DNA of 64,000 nt from JBGSIC01 sp041751875 (lineage in GTDB: Bacteria > Bdellovibrionota > FAC87 > UBA2466 > JACKAF01), in contig JBGSIC010000013.1 of NCBI GenBank assembly GCA_041751875.1, positions 248,001-312,000 on the forward strand, given 5' to 3'. The notes under the pieces are model-generated. The model was given only the letters and a program-made list of their open reading frames with translations, made no database searches and was not told the origin of the DNA. Each line of letters starts with the position of its first letter. The stretch's first letter is position 1. Shown piece by piece: positions 34,187 through 43,560 of this stretch. Position numbers and translations under genes: made by a program.

Positions 34187-35488
34187 TTAGGAGAGAATCT
34201 TATGGGGATGCGTTCGCTTCGGCAGGCGAATCGTTCGGTCGCGAGCAAGGAAATCGGCGAAGGTAATTTCGTCCGTAGGCACATCCGCTTGAATGGCGCT
34301 GTAGCACAGGTAGGCCGCCAAAGTCTGCGTTTCTGACAGCCAGGGCGGCACAAACCTGGGTTCTTTGAGCGTACCATTCTCAAAAAATGGCTCGAGTTCG
34401 AGCACGTCTCCCACGGAAAAGCGGCCAGCAAAAAGATGCCGTAAAAGATGCAGGCGGTTCTCGTTCACCGCGCGAATGAGAAAGGTGTGAACCGAAACGA
34501 GCCCGCGCATATAAAGAGCGTCTTTAGTGAACACAATGGTGCCGCGGGTATCGCCACCTCGAAAAATACGGGCCGCTGAATAAAAACTTTCCCGTTCACT
34601 TTGTCCTGCATTTAGGAAAAACTGAAACACCTCGATAAAGTCTGCCCCGTCCAAGCCCATTTGAATGGCCGGCACGCGGAGTGCAATCCGCTCAAGTCTT
34701 CGCAAATCCATCGAGTTAGTAATGAGTTCGGCGAAAGTCGCAAGACCTTCCTGAGTGCGTGTCGTGCGCGGACTTCCCAATTGCAACGATGCCAAAAGCG
34801 GCTGTTCTCTCCCGTTAATCGCCGTAAGCATATGCACAAAGCCTTCGTGATGAAGTAACTGTCGCACATTAACTTGGGAAAACTTCCCACTGCCACGGAG
34901 GCGAATGCGGTTGGCCGAAGCGGCCGCGAGCGAACTTAACATCGGATCCACAACGATTTCGATGCTTACACCCGAAAAAAATGGTCCCAGCTTAGCTCTC
35001 AATTTATCGGCGACAACTTCGGGTTCGATCATCTGAGATTGATCTTCTTCCAAGCGAAGTGCATCAATGGAATTTTTATTATGTTGAATGATTCGTTCTG
35101 CAACTTCCAAGTGTGTTAAGCGCGTGTTGAGAATGCGATCCTTAGGATTGCCGTAGAGATCCGCTGAAAGTTCCGAGAATTTAGGTTTGCCTATGTGATT
35201 TAAAAGTTCGGCGGCTGTTCGGTAACTATCCGCAGTGAGATAAAGATGTTTTTCTAAGGGATGACCGGTATCACATTTCGCGCAGATCGCATCGAGCGCG
35301 TCACAAAGATTTTTAAGATTTTGTATTCCCGGGTACTGAATTTTTGGGAGTTGAGGATTCTTGCGGCGCCAAGTTTCTAAGAAGTGAGCGCAGTAGACGT
35401 CGGGCCAGGTCAGCGTGGCCAAGACATTAATCGACCGAGCACATCGTATTAATTCTTTGTCGAGCTCGGCAATTTTTTGAGTGTCCAA
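34187..35488 (-). CDS. DUF1704 'QEGLA' HExxxH putative metallopeptidase (MATCAP/KIAA0895 family)
   Basis: A 433-residue protein. LLHHEGFVHML gives H214-E215-x3-H219, and TRTQEGLATFAE (246-250 QEGLA) is the family's second signature. Eukaryotic relatives (MATCAP) are zinc tyrosine carboxypeptidases that use HExxxH plus a distal Glu; bacterial members are annotated as flavohemoglobin expression-modulating QEGLA proteins, of unknown function. No signal peptide is seen, so it is probably cytoplasmic. TTG start at 35488 behind GAGAGGAG. It is first in a minus-strand run with TamA, TamB, nitroreductase and FtsX. Confidence 0.85.
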   Translation of the reverse strand: MDTQKIAELDKELIRCARSINVLATLTWPDVYCAHFLETWRRKNPQLPKIQYPGIQNLKNLCDALDAICAKCDTGHPLEKHLYLTADSYRTAAELLNHIGKPKFSELSADLYGNPKDRILNTRLTHLEVAERIIQHNKNSIDALRLEEDQSQMIEPEVVADKLRAKLGPFFSGVSIEIVVDPMLSSLAAASANRIRLRGSGKFSQVNVRQLLHHEGFVHMLTAINGREQPLLASLQLGSPRTTRTQEGLATFAELITNSMDLRRLERIALRVPAIQMGLDGADFIEVFQFFLNAGQSERESFYSAARIFRGGDTRGTIVFTKDALYMRGLVSVHTFLIRAVNENRLHLLRHLFAGRFSVGDVLELEPFFENGTLKEPRFVPPWLSETQTLAAYLCYSAIQADVPTDEITFADFLARDRTIRLPKRTHPHKILS

Positions 35489-35897
35489 AAGCTCCTCTCA
35501 CTCCCTTCGGGCTTGAATTATAACAACCTTGAAACGTGGAGTAAGTAGGCAAAGCGCAAATGTGGAGAAGATGAAGTTGTGGACCAGGCCCCAATAACAT
35601 AACGTTCCGCGTTATATTATTTGAACGCGCCGCGCTTCCCTTGCGGGTAGCCCAAACCCGGCCGGCGGGTCCCCCCTGAAAACACCTTGTTTAGTGTTGA
35701 ATTTCCTATATTTGCTCGCTATAGAAAACTGTGCGTTTTTTGGAAGGCGGCTGTCCCTCTCCCTGCGGATCGGGCCTGGTGCTTTCTTGAGCGGTGCGGC
35801 CTGAGAGTGAGAAGGTTGGGTGGTACACTAATTCGTCTTTTTGGCCCCATCTCACGACCCAATTTTTGATTTTTGTAGAGGAACGAGAGCTTCGTAA
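35489..35897. other. Divergent region with the korAB promoter and a long leader
   Basis: About 409 bp. A strong promoter at 35697-35725 points right and leaves about 165 nt of 5' untranslated leader before korA. The leader is GC-mixed and could fold (for example GCGGATCGGGCCTGG... and ...GGTGCGGCC). I do not recognise a known riboswitch. The left part (35489-35690) holds GGCCGGCGGG-type GC-rich sequence without a gene. Confidence 0.5.
35697..35725 (+). promoter_or_regulatory. Sigma70 promoter of korAB
   Basis: TTGAAT at 35697-35702, exactly 17 bp, TATAGA at 35720-35725. Transcription would start near 35732. Confidence 0.65.
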
Positions 35898-37676
35898 ATG
35901 GACAAAATTGTTAATGATTTTAGTATCCGCGTCGCAACCGTAAACGGAACGGGTAGCCAGTCCTCGAACAACATTCTTTTTAAGAGTTTGTTTCGAATGG
36001 GCGTCGGCGCCTGCGGAAAGAACATGTTTCCGTCCAACATCCAGGGTTTGCCCACCTGGTTCCAAATTCGCGTTAGCCCCCAAGGCTACCAATGTTTACG
36101 CGAAAATGATGACATCGCCATCTTGATGAACGCGGTCACCGCCCATGATGACATCGCCTCCATGCGGCCTGGCACCACGATTATGTACAGCTCGGACACC
36201 ATTAAGTTCCGAGACGACGAAATCAAACCCGGCATGGTCATGTACCCTCTACCGGTCGAAGAACTTGCAAAGAAAATAACTAACGTAAAACTGAAGCAGC
36301 TTTTGAAAAACCTTTTCTACGTGGGCGCGGTTCAGGTGCTCTACGGCTTGGACGAATCGATCGTTGAAGGCGTCATTCGTGACACCTTTAAATCGAAGCA
36401 AGCTGCCATCGATGCAAACTTGGAAGCCCTCAAGATTGGTGTCGACTACGCAAAAGAGCATTTTAAGAAAACGGACAAGTTTGTTTTCGAAAAAGGCAAC
36501 GTAAACAACGGTAAGATCATCATGGAAGGCAACGCTGCGGCGGCCTTGGGTTCTCTTTACGGCGGTTGCACGGTACTTGCCTGGTACCCCATTACCCCTT
36601 CTAGCTCTCTCGCGGAGTCTCTCATCGGTTACTTTGAGAAGTACCGCAAAGATAAAGACGGCAAAGGAAAGTACGCAGCCATTCAGGCCGAAGACGAACT
36701 CTCCAGCGCGGGCATGGTCATCGGTGCCGGATGGGCGGGTGCGCGATCCATGACCACGACCTCCGGTCCGGGTATTTCTCTGATGAGCGAATTTATTGGT
36801 TTGGCCTACTACGCGGAAGTGCCGTCGGTATTTATGAATGTGCAACGCGTGGGTCCGAGCACGGGTCTTCCGACCCGTACTCAGCAATGCGACACATTAC
36901 TTTGCGCGTTTGCAAGCCACGGGGACACGAAGCACATCATGCTCTTCCCTTCGACCATCAACGAATGCTTTGAGATGGCCCAGGAGACTTTCAACCTGGC
37001 TGAACGCTTCCAAACCCCGGTCTTCTTCATGACGGATTTGGATTTAGGAATGAACAACTGGGTAGATAAAGAACTGACCTACACCAAGCCTAAATATGAT
37101 CGTGGCAAGGTGCTCGACAAAGAAGGTCTTGATAAAGTTAAAGACTGGGGCCGCTACTTAGACGTCGACAAAGACGGAATTTGCTATCGCACGTTACCGG
37201 GCACAGATCATCCCAAGGGCGCCTATTTCACCCGTGGTTCTGGCCATGATGAATACGCCCGTTACACGGAAAGCCCTCTTGCGTACACGCGTAACATGGA
37301 TCGGTTGAACCGCAAGTTCGACACGGCCAAGAAAGAAATGCCAAAGGGCATCGTGCGCGGTGAAGCGGGTGCAAAGATTGGCCTGATTGCTTACGGCACT
37401 TCGGATCACCCTGTGCAGGAAACCTTGGATCGCATGAAAAATCCCAACATCAAGTACATGCGCCTGCGCGCCTTCCCTTTCGGTGAAGACGTCGAAGCGT
37501 TCATTAAGAGCTGCGACAAAGTTTTCATCGTTGAGCAGAATCGTGACGGCCAGATGCGCCAGCTCTTGGAAACCCAGATTCGTGGTTATCAAGACAAAAT
37601 GGATTCGATTTTGTACTACGGTGGCTTTCCGCTGTCGGCCGACTTTATTGAGAGAACTCTCAAAGGGAAACTTTAA
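35898..37676 (+). CDS. korA: 2-oxoacid:acceptor (2-oxoglutarate:ferredoxin) oxidoreductase, fused gamma-alpha subunit
   Basis: A 592-residue protein. Residues about 1-190 are the gamma domain (NGTGSQSSNNILFKSLFRMG, FPSNIQGLPTWFQIR). Then comes the alpha domain with GNAAAALGSLYGGCTVLAWYPITPSSSLAE, QAEDELSSAGMVIGAGWAGAR and TTTSGPGISLMSEFIGLA, ending in the domain with EQNRDGQMRQLLE. With KorB it oxidatively decarboxylates 2-oxoglutarate or a similar 2-oxoacid to the CoA ester, reducing ferredoxin. The substrate is not certain from sequence. KorB follows after 3 bp. Confidence 0.93.
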   Translation: MDKIVNDFSIRVATVNGTGSQSSNNILFKSLFRMGVGACGKNMFPSNIQGLPTWFQIRVSPQGYQCLRENDDIAILMNAVTAHDDIASMRPGTTIMYSSDTIKFRDDEIKPGMVMYPLPVEELAKKITNVKLKQLLKNLFYVGAVQVLYGLDESIVEGVIRDTFKSKQAAIDANLEALKIGVDYAKEHFKKTDKFVFEKGNVNNGKIIMEGNAAAALGSLYGGCTVLAWYPITPSSSLAESLIGYFEKYRKDKDGKGKYAAIQAEDELSSAGMVIGAGWAGARSMTTTSGPGISLMSEFIGLAYYAEVPSVFMNVQRVGPSTGLPTRTQQCDTLLCAFASHGDTKHIMLFPSTINECFEMAQETFNLAERFQTPVFFMTDLDLGMNNWVDKELTYTKPKYDRGKVLDKEGLDKVKDWGRYLDVDKDGICYRTLPGTDHPKGAYFTRGSGHDEYARYTESPLAYTRNMDRLNRKFDTAKKEMPKGIVRGEAGAKIGLIAYGTSDHPVQETLDRMKNPNIKYMRLRAFPFGEDVEAFIKSCDKVFIVEQNRDGQMRQLLETQIRGYQDKMDSILYYGGFPLSADFIERTLKGKL

Positions 37677-37679
37677 ACT

Positions 37680-38696
37680 ATGAGTGAAACTAAATTGGCG
37701 TACCAGAAATCAGACTACACCGGTAAACCCTCTACCCTTTGCAAAGGATGTGGGCACGACTCGATCACCAACGCGATCATCGAATCGTACTTCCAGCTCG
37801 GTGTAAATCCTTCTAGCGTAATCAAGCTGAGCGGCATTGGTTGCTCCAGCAAGACGCCGACCTACTTCATCGATAAAGGCCACGGATTTAACAGCGTTCA
37901 CGGCCGCATGCCTTCGGTGGCAACCGGCGCGAATGTCGCCAACTTGAAATTACCCACCATTGGGATCAGCGGTGACGGCGATACAGGCAGTATTGGTCTT
38001 GGCCAGTTCTTGCACTGCGCGCGTCGCAATGTGGACATGGTTTACATCATCGAAAACAACGGGACTTATGGCCTTACCAAAGGCCAGTTCTCAGCGACAG
38101 CGGACTTAGGCTCAAAGGCCAAGCGTGGTGCCGCGAACCCATACCCGACTTTGGATGCGTGCGCGCTAGCGATTGATTCCGGCGCCACCTTCGTGGCTCG
38201 CTCTTTCTCGGGCGATCGCAAACAAATGATTGCGTTGATGAAGGCCGCTTTCTCTCACAAGGGAATTGCCGTCCTGGATATCATTAGCCCTTGCGTCACC
38301 TTCAACAACCATGAAGGCTCTACCAAGAGCTATCTCTTTGCGAAAGAGAATGACGTGCCCTTGCATGAACTCAATTACGTTCCCGAAGCGGAGACCATTG
38401 AAGTTGAGATGAAAGAAGGCGAAGTACGCAGTATCGAGTTGCACGATGGTTCGCACCTAACGCTTAAAAAGCTTGATAAGGACTACAATCCTGGCGACAA
38501 AGGCGAGGCGCTTAAGCTCATCAACGAATCGATTGCGAGTAAAACTCTAGCAACGGGCCTTCTGTACTATCAACCGGACTTCCCGGATCACAATACGATC
38601 CTTAATATCTGCTCCACGCCTCTGGTTTATTTGAACGAAGCAGAGCTGGATCCCGGTCCGGATCCCATCGCTAAGCTCAACGCTTCGATGAAATAG
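37680..38696 (+). CDS. korB: 2-oxoacid:acceptor oxidoreductase, beta (TPP-binding) subunit
   Basis: A 338-residue protein. STLCKGCGHDSITNAI is the N-terminal CxxCGH motif, ISGDGDTGSIGLGQFLHCARR and IIENNGTYGLTKGQFSAT are the GDG...NN thiamine-diphosphate/Mg site, and VLDIISPCVTFN is the conserved end of the core. It completes the KorAB enzyme. No ferredoxin gene is adjacent. Confidence 0.94.
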   Translation: MSETKLAYQKSDYTGKPSTLCKGCGHDSITNAIIESYFQLGVNPSSVIKLSGIGCSSKTPTYFIDKGHGFNSVHGRMPSVATGANVANLKLPTIGISGDGDTGSIGLGQFLHCARRNVDMVYIIENNGTYGLTKGQFSATADLGSKAKRGAANPYPTLDACALAIDSGATFVARSFSGDRKQMIALMKAAFSHKGIAVLDIISPCVTFNNHEGSTKSYLFAKENDVPLHELNYVPEAETIEVEMKEGEVRSIELHDGSHLTLKKLDKDYNPGDKGEALKLINESIASKTLATGLLYYQPDFPDHNTILNICSTPLVYLNEAELDPGPDPIAKLNASMK

Positions 38697-38717
38697 GTCC
38701 AATTTAGACAGCCTTCT

Positions 38718-39197
38718 TTAATCTTCTTCGTCTTCTCCACAGTCAGGCCAGGCTGTGGGGGCGGGAAGGTAAAGGCCACGCTCCTTCAAAAGTAACCGCA
38801 GCGCGTCTTGAGTCGTGAAGATCCCGGCAATTTTCCCCGTTCTCCCCATTACCACCACGGACCCCACCTTAGTCCACACCATCGTTTTCAAAACCGATAT
38901 CAGCGAACTCGTTTCTTCCACCGTGACGGGAGAGCGGGTCATCACCTCCGAAACACTTATTTTGTCTTTCTGAGGCAACAGGCTGACCATTTTGAGATCG
39001 CGATCGCTTAAGACTCCCGTAAGCTTCCCTAAGTGCACCACCGGCAAATGCCGAATCTGCTTTCCCTTCATCAGAATGTGCGCGACCGAAATATTGGAGT
39101 CTTCGTCAACCGTTTCTGGGCATCGGGTCATCACTTCTTCAACATTGATCTTGTCGATCTGATCCGTATTCATCGAAGTTATAAATTTTTCTAACAC
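38718..39197 (-). CDS. CBS-domain pair protein
   Basis: A 159-residue protein made of two CBS motifs (EVMTRCPETVDEDSNISVA; EVMTRSPVTVEETSSLISV, with DRDLKMV between) and an acidic tail DCGEDEED. CBS pairs bind adenosyl nucleotides and sense energy state. I prefer the GTG start at 39197, which follows AAGGAGAG with good spacing, to the ATG at 39173. It lies 9 bp after the universal stress gene, its ribosome site overlapping that gene's end, so the two are coupled. Confidence 0.88.
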   Translation of the reverse strand: MLEKFITSMNTDQIDKINVEEVMTRCPETVDEDSNISVAHILMKGKQIRHLPVVHLGKLTGVLSDRDLKMVSLLPQKDKISVSEVMTRSPVTVEETSSLISVLKTMVWTKVGSVVVMGRTGKIAGIFTTQDALRLLLKERGLYLPAPTAWPDCGEDEED

Positions 39198-39206
39198 TAA
39201 CTCTCC

Positions 39207-40124
39207 TTAAGGGTTGCGAATCACCCACACAGGGCACATCGACCGTCTGGCTATCTCTCTGGTTACGCTTCCAATCAGTAGGGCGCTCATTTTGCCCGAC
39301 TGCGCGGTAAGAGCAATCAAGTTTGCTTTTGAGGACTTGGCTTTCTTCAAGATCCCTTCGGCAGGGAAATCGGCGTCATCATTAATCACGACCTTGACCG
39401 GCACCTTCGCCTGCTCCGCAATCACAACTAGTTTGCTCGCAAGCTCTTTAAACTCTTCTTTGCTCTGTTTTAAGTAGGATTGGTAAAGAGGAACTGCATG
39501 AAAGGTGCCGACTGTGTACGGGTTGATCACATCCACCTTGTGGTAGAGCGTCACTTTCGCTCCAAGTGTCTTGGCCAAATCACAAACTTTATCAAGGGTG
39601 GCTTTCGCCTTGGGGCCAAAATCGGTCGGAAACAAAATATGTTTACAGGGAGAGGCTTTGGCCTTCGGATTGACGATTATAACGGGGACCGTCGACGTCA
39701 GAAGCAAGGTCTCCGCGAAACTACCAAGGAAAAATCTTCCCAGCCCTTTACGTGCGTGGGTGCTTACGACTATCGCATCCGCTTTGATCTCTTCGGCATG
39801 GCGAACTATTTTTGCAACCTGAGAGCGGATGGAGTACTCGGCCTTCTTAATGGTAAGGGGTTGAAGCCCCACTAAGCGCATTTTCTTCAATCGCGCCTCA
39901 ATGACCGTAGATACGCGACTGTTTTCTTCTTCAAAGATTTCGAGAAGTCTGCCACGCGCCGGGTAAGGGCCGGGAGGGGTGATAATGCCTACCGGGAATA
40001 TTTTAGCCCTTCCTTTGGTTAAAACACCGATGGCTTTGGCCGTGGCCAACTGAATCTTTTCATCGCCTGTCTCCGCATCCAAGCCCCACACCAACACGCC
40101 TAACGCGGGTTTCGCTTTACTCAT
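39207..40124 (-). CDS. Tandem universal stress protein (UspA family)
   Basis: A 305-residue protein from the ATG at 40124, which has AGAAGGAGA upstream; a longer frame to 40220 is unlikely. Two Usp domains: about 8-160 (ADAIVVSTHARKGLGRFFLGSFAETLLLTSTVPVIIV) and 165-305 (ANLIALTAQSGKMSALLIGSVTREIARRSMCPVWVI). The C-terminal copy has a weakened G-x2-G-x9-G(S/T) ATP loop (SGKMSALLIGSV); the N-terminal copy keeps it (GLGRFFLGSFAE). Transcribed with the CBS gene downstream and probably the cytochrome gene upstream. Confidence 0.9.
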   Translation of the reverse strand: MSKAKPALGVLVWGLDAETGDEKIQLATAKAIGVLTKGRAKIFPVGIITPPGPYPARGRLLEIFEEENSRVSTVIEARLKKMRLVGLQPLTIKKAEYSIRSQVAKIVRHAEEIKADAIVVSTHARKGLGRFFLGSFAETLLLTSTVPVIIVNPKAKASPCKHILFPTDFGPKAKATLDKVCDLAKTLGAKVTLYHKVDVINPYTVGTFHAVPLYQSYLKQSKEEFKELASKLVVIAEQAKVPVKVVINDDADFPAEGILKKAKSSKANLIALTAQSGKMSALLIGSVTREIARRSMCPVWVIRNP

Positions 40125-40229
40125 GGGATTCTCCTTCTTCAATGAAGACTTAGAATGCAGGGGATGTGCCAAAGGGAACTGGGCTCGTCTCGTCGCCCCA
40201 TAAAGGGGCCGATGGGACATTTTGACCCG

Positions 40230-41381
40230 TTACTTCTTTCGGAAAGACTTATTACGCAAGTCCTTTAACTTTTCGGTCACGTCTTCAGGCAGGGCGTAGC
40301 CCCCACTTCCCGAGTAACCGATGAGCATGGCTTTTTCGTACCGTCGGTAGCATTTTTCGGCTTGTTCCGAGTGAGGAAGGCTCTCGATGCAGGCTTGGTA
40401 AAAGGTCTCGGGAAGCGTCCAAATCCCAAACTCTCCCAGTGTCTCGTAGCAAGAACCAAGGAGGTAAAAGGCTTTCGCTTTATCGGCTGGGGTTTGAACA
40501 TGACGAAGGCTGTCATGAAGTACCATGCTGGCTCTCAGATAATAAATATCTCCAGAAGCATCAATGGAATACTTCTGTGCCCTTCTCGCTTGAGAAATTA
40601 ACCCTTCGGCTTGAACAAAATAATCGGCCACTGCCCGCTTGGTCGCCTTTTTCTCTTTCTTCCAGCTATTAAGCGCCGCGATCCATTCCTGGCTTTCAGT
40701 CTTAAAAACTTCGGTGGCGCCGGGCGCGGTTAACGCCTTTTTGGTGATTTCAATAGCCTTATCCGGGTTTTGATTTACACGGATAGAGATCGCCAGCGCT
40801 CTTTTTACAGCCGTCTCCCAATCAAAGGGATGTTGCATTTGGAATCCGGAATCGCCAATCACCTTCTCATAGGCCGCAAGCGCACGATCAAATTGTCGCA
40901 CAGCTGCGTAGAGGTTTGCTTTCTCAAACTCATTGAGAGCGCTCGTGTCGGTTCCTATGTCTAACTGAGGAAACTGCGGCCCAAAGGACGAGCGGGTGTG
41001 GCAGGCAATGCAATAGGAGGCGGAGGACGCCAAGATGTTCATTCCATACTCAACGTTGCCACTGGAAATCGCATGGTGAGCACGACGCGCGTCATCTTCA
41101 AAAACGTCGGCGACAAAAGCAATGGTGGGGTCCGAATCAATCGGGCCCAGTTTTGCTTTCTTGTTATCTTTGGAAAGCTTGTGTGCAAGCTCCGCAAACT
41201 TTTTGGCATTCTCGGCAACTTTTTTGACTTCCTTATCGGTCATCTTTTTTGCCTTAGCGGTATCCGTCATAAGCGCAGGCAGAAGGCGAGATAACTCTTT
41301 CATCTTGCTGGACCAAGCTTCATCCGCTTTCGCCGACACGGTGATCATCAATAGAAGAGATAGCCAAAAGGAAAGTCTCAT
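40230..41381 (-). CDS. Exported c-type cytochrome with TPR-like C-terminus
   Basis: A 383-residue protein from the ATG at 41381 (GGGAG upstream), with signal MRLSFWLSLLLMITVSAKA. An N-terminal four-helix-like region (about 20-135) ends with a single heme-attachment motif C124-I-A-C-H128, similar in layout to cytochrome c' or other heme-monitor domains. Residues about 150-380 are helical repeats (NLYAAVRQFDRALAAYEKVI; EQAEKCYRRYEKAML) resembling TPRs. It probably serves as a periplasmic electron carrier or redox/gas sensor scaffold. The gap to the stress gene is 105 bp, with a GCCCC-ATAAA-GGGGC hairpin at 40195-40209. Confidence 0.8.
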   Translation of the reverse strand: MRLSFWLSLLLMITVSAKADEAWSSKMKELSRLLPALMTDTAKAKKMTDKEVKKVAENAKKFAELAHKLSKDNKKAKLGPIDSDPTIAFVADVFEDDARRAHHAISSGNVEYGMNILASSASYCIACHTRSSFGPQFPQLDIGTDTSALNEFEKANLYAAVRQFDRALAAYEKVIGDSGFQMQHPFDWETAVKRALAISIRVNQNPDKAIEITKKALTAPGATEVFKTESQEWIAALNSWKKEKKATKRAVADYFVQAEGLISQARRAQKYSIDASGDIYYLRASMVLHDSLRHVQTPADKAKAFYLLGSCYETLGEFGIWTLPETFYQACIESLPHSEQAEKCYRRYEKAMLIGYSGSGGYALPEDVTEKLKDLRNKSFRKK

Positions 41382-41553
41382 TTTTTTCTCCCGCATTAGT
41401 ATTACAAAAAGATCCTACAAAATATATGCCATTATTTGTCCTCAGTGTTTTTCTGCGATGGGACACCTTCCGTTGGTTCTGAGACAGAAGATCTCACTTT
41501 GAAGCCTACAAAGGGCTTGGAGGTGCGGAACGCGTTTTGCACTGAGGTTGCAC

Positions 41554-41934
41554 ATGAGAAACGCGGTGCCCACAGTTAGTCGACCTCGGATCATTTGCGT
41601 GGAAGATGATGATAGTCTTCGTCTCCTGCTGACTGAGTTTCTCTCTTCGGAGGGATTTGAGGTTCTTGCTTTTGGTTCTCCAGCCGAAGCACTGGAGCAC
41701 ATAAGGGGATGGTCTGACCACGTCGATTTACTTGTTACTGACTTTTACCTCCCTGGTATGACGGGCCCGGAGCTGGCAACCTTTGCTACCGGCCTATTGC
41801 CAAAGCTTCCAGTAGTTCTCCTTAGTGCAAGCGATGAGCGGCCACCACTTCCTGCTGGCCACGTTTTTCTATCTAAGAGCGCTCCGCTGTCTACTTTGCG
41901 TAGCATAATTAATGGCTTACTTAGTCGCTGCTAG
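41554..41934 (+). CDS. Single-domain response regulator (receiver)
   Basis: A 126-residue receiver from the ATG at 41554 (TGAGG upstream). Acidic pocket CVEDDD (E17, D18, D19), phosphoacceptor D63 in LLVTDFYLPG, Ser at LLSASDE and Lys in FLSKSAPL. No output domain, so it acts by protein contact, for example as a phosphate shuttle for the histidine kinase gene that follows at 42 bp. Confidence 0.9.
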   Translation: MRNAVPTVSRPRIICVEDDDSLRLLLTEFLSSEGFEVLAFGSPAEALEHIRGWSDHVDLLVTDFYLPGMTGPELATFATGLLPKLPVVLLSASDERPPLPAGHVFLSKSAPLSTLRSIINGLLSRC

Positions 41935-41976
41935 ATTTTCTTGCCCGTCTTCATCTATGGGATATAAACGAAGTCC

Positions 41977-43560
41977 ATGGAATCTCTGGACACACGCACG
42001 GAATTGGTTGAATCTTCGCCTCTTCGTGAGCTTGAATTATGGCACGAATTCAAAAGTGAACATTGCCTTTGGCACGATCGATTTCACTCTCTCCTCAGTA
42101 TTGCCGAAAATCCGCTGATTCTCCTTTCTATGGGCGGAAACATTCTAGAGTTTAATGCGGGTGCTGAAACGCACTTCGGAAAAATGCGTCACCAAGTTTT
42201 AGGACGTTCTCTCGTTCGGGACGTCATCGGAAATAAAGACGCGGATCAATCGCTCGAAGGGATTGGAAAATTCCTTCGGACACACACCAGTTGGGATCAG
42301 GCGGGTCATGACCCCCTTCTCACTCCACGCAATCGGATCCTGGCTTGGGACAGTGTCCAGGTTCCGGTGAAACGCAATGAAGTGGCGGGGCTTATTGTTT
42401 ACGGGAAAGACATTACGGATGCCCAAGAATTAGAAGCCAAGCTGCGTCGAACGCTCAAGGAACTGAAAGATGAGAAATCAGCAATCGATCAGGCCGCGAT
42501 AGTAGCGGTTACCGATTTCCGGGGGAATATTACCTACGCGAACAAAAAGTTTTGTGAGCTTTCAAAATATTCCTTTGAAGAATTACTGGGGAAAAATCAC
42601 CGGATCATTAAATCGGGACACCACCCGCCATCATTTTTTGAAAATCTATGGAGAACTATCCGCTCCGGGAAAACGTGGAGAGGCGAAGTAAAAAATAAGG
42701 CCAAAGATGGCTCTTTTTACTGGGTGGATACCACTATTGTTCCGTTCTTGGATGAACAGGGGCAGCCGCAAAGCTATGTCTCAATTCGCTATGATATCAC
42801 CGGAAGAAAAATGGCCGAGGAGCAAATCGACCAAGAAAGAGCCCGCTCTTTTTACAGCTCCAAACTTGCGGCACTCGGAGAAATGGCTGCCAACATGGCT
42901 CACGAATTGGGAACTCCCCTAGCGACGATAAGGGGACGAATGGAGTTTTTGGAGTACCAACTCGATAAAGACATGGTGAGTAAGGAAAAGGTCATCGAGA
43001 TTACCAATCTGGTTCGTGAAGAAGCGGACCGAATGACTCGAATTATCAAAGCAGTGCTCTCTTCAGCACGAGACGGATCCACAGATCCTCTCTCCTCAGT
43101 TTCGGTGACGAGTTTAACTTCAAAAGTTTCCGACTACACTCAGGGAAAACTGAAGAAAGATAAGATTGAATTGCGAATTAAAGTACCCGCGGAACTCAAT
43201 GTGGTTTGCCGAGAATCTCAGATGTTGCAGGTTCTTCTCAACCTTCTTTCTAATGCATGCGACGCTTGCCTTTCGAGCGAGGAAAGATGGGTAGAGGTAG
43301 CGGCAAGACGAGACGGCGAGTTCGCGGAACTTTCAGTAACCGATACTGGTCAAGGCATTCCGGCTGAAGTCGCTGAAAAAATAATGCAGCCCTTCTTTAC
43401 AACTAAACCCGTAGGTAAAGGCACGGGGCTGGGGTTGAGCATCTCCCGCTCCTTGATTGAATCGCAGGGGGGAACCCTGACACTTGATCGCAAATCTCCA
43501 CACACTCGCTTTGTGCTGCGGCTACCGAGCGACTTAAGCGAGACTAAAATTCTTTCTTAG
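41977..43560 (+). CDS. PAS-PAS sensor histidine kinase
   Basis: A 527-residue cytoplasmic kinase without membrane helices. PAS 1 is about 45-155 (PLILLSMGGNILEFNAGAETHF), PAS 2 about 165-285 (IVAVTDFRGNITYANKKFCELSKYSFEELLG, with PAC DGSFYWVDTTIVPF). HisKA has phospho-His H309 in ANMAHELGTPLA. The ATPase domain has N-box NLLSNACDAC, G1 DTGQGIP and G2 GTGLGLS. It follows the receiver gene by 42 bp; the NtrC-type regulator 0.5 kb downstream is another possible partner. Its end overlaps the convergent channel gene by 17 bp. Confidence 0.93.
   Translation: MESLDTRTELVESSPLRELELWHEFKSEHCLWHDRFHSLLSIAENPLILLSMGGNILEFNAGAETHFGKMRHQVLGRSLVRDVIGNKDADQSLEGIGKFLRTHTSWDQAGHDPLLTPRNRILAWDSVQVPVKRNEVAGLIVYGKDITDAQELEAKLRRTLKELKDEKSAIDQAAIVAVTDFRGNITYANKKFCELSKYSFEELLGKNHRIIKSGHHPPSFFENLWRTIRSGKTWRGEVKNKAKDGSFYWVDTTIVPFLDEQGQPQSYVSIRYDITGRKMAEEQIDQERARSFYSSKLAALGEMAANMAHELGTPLATIRGRMEFLEYQLDKDMVSKEKVIEITNLVREEADRMTRIIKAVLSSARDGSTDPLSSVSVTSLTSKVSDYTQGKLKKDKIELRIKVPAELNVVCRESQMLQVLLNLLSNACDACLSSEERWVEVAARRDGEFAELSVTDTGQGIPAEVAEKIMQPFFTTKPVGKGTGLGLSISRSLIESQGGTLTLDRKSPHTRFVLRLPSDLSETKILS

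Noticed and set aside
40187..40204. Third copy of the dispersed repeat core (GGCTCGTCTCG)
   Set aside because: Only 11 bases match 51099; the following GCTCGCGAG block is missing.
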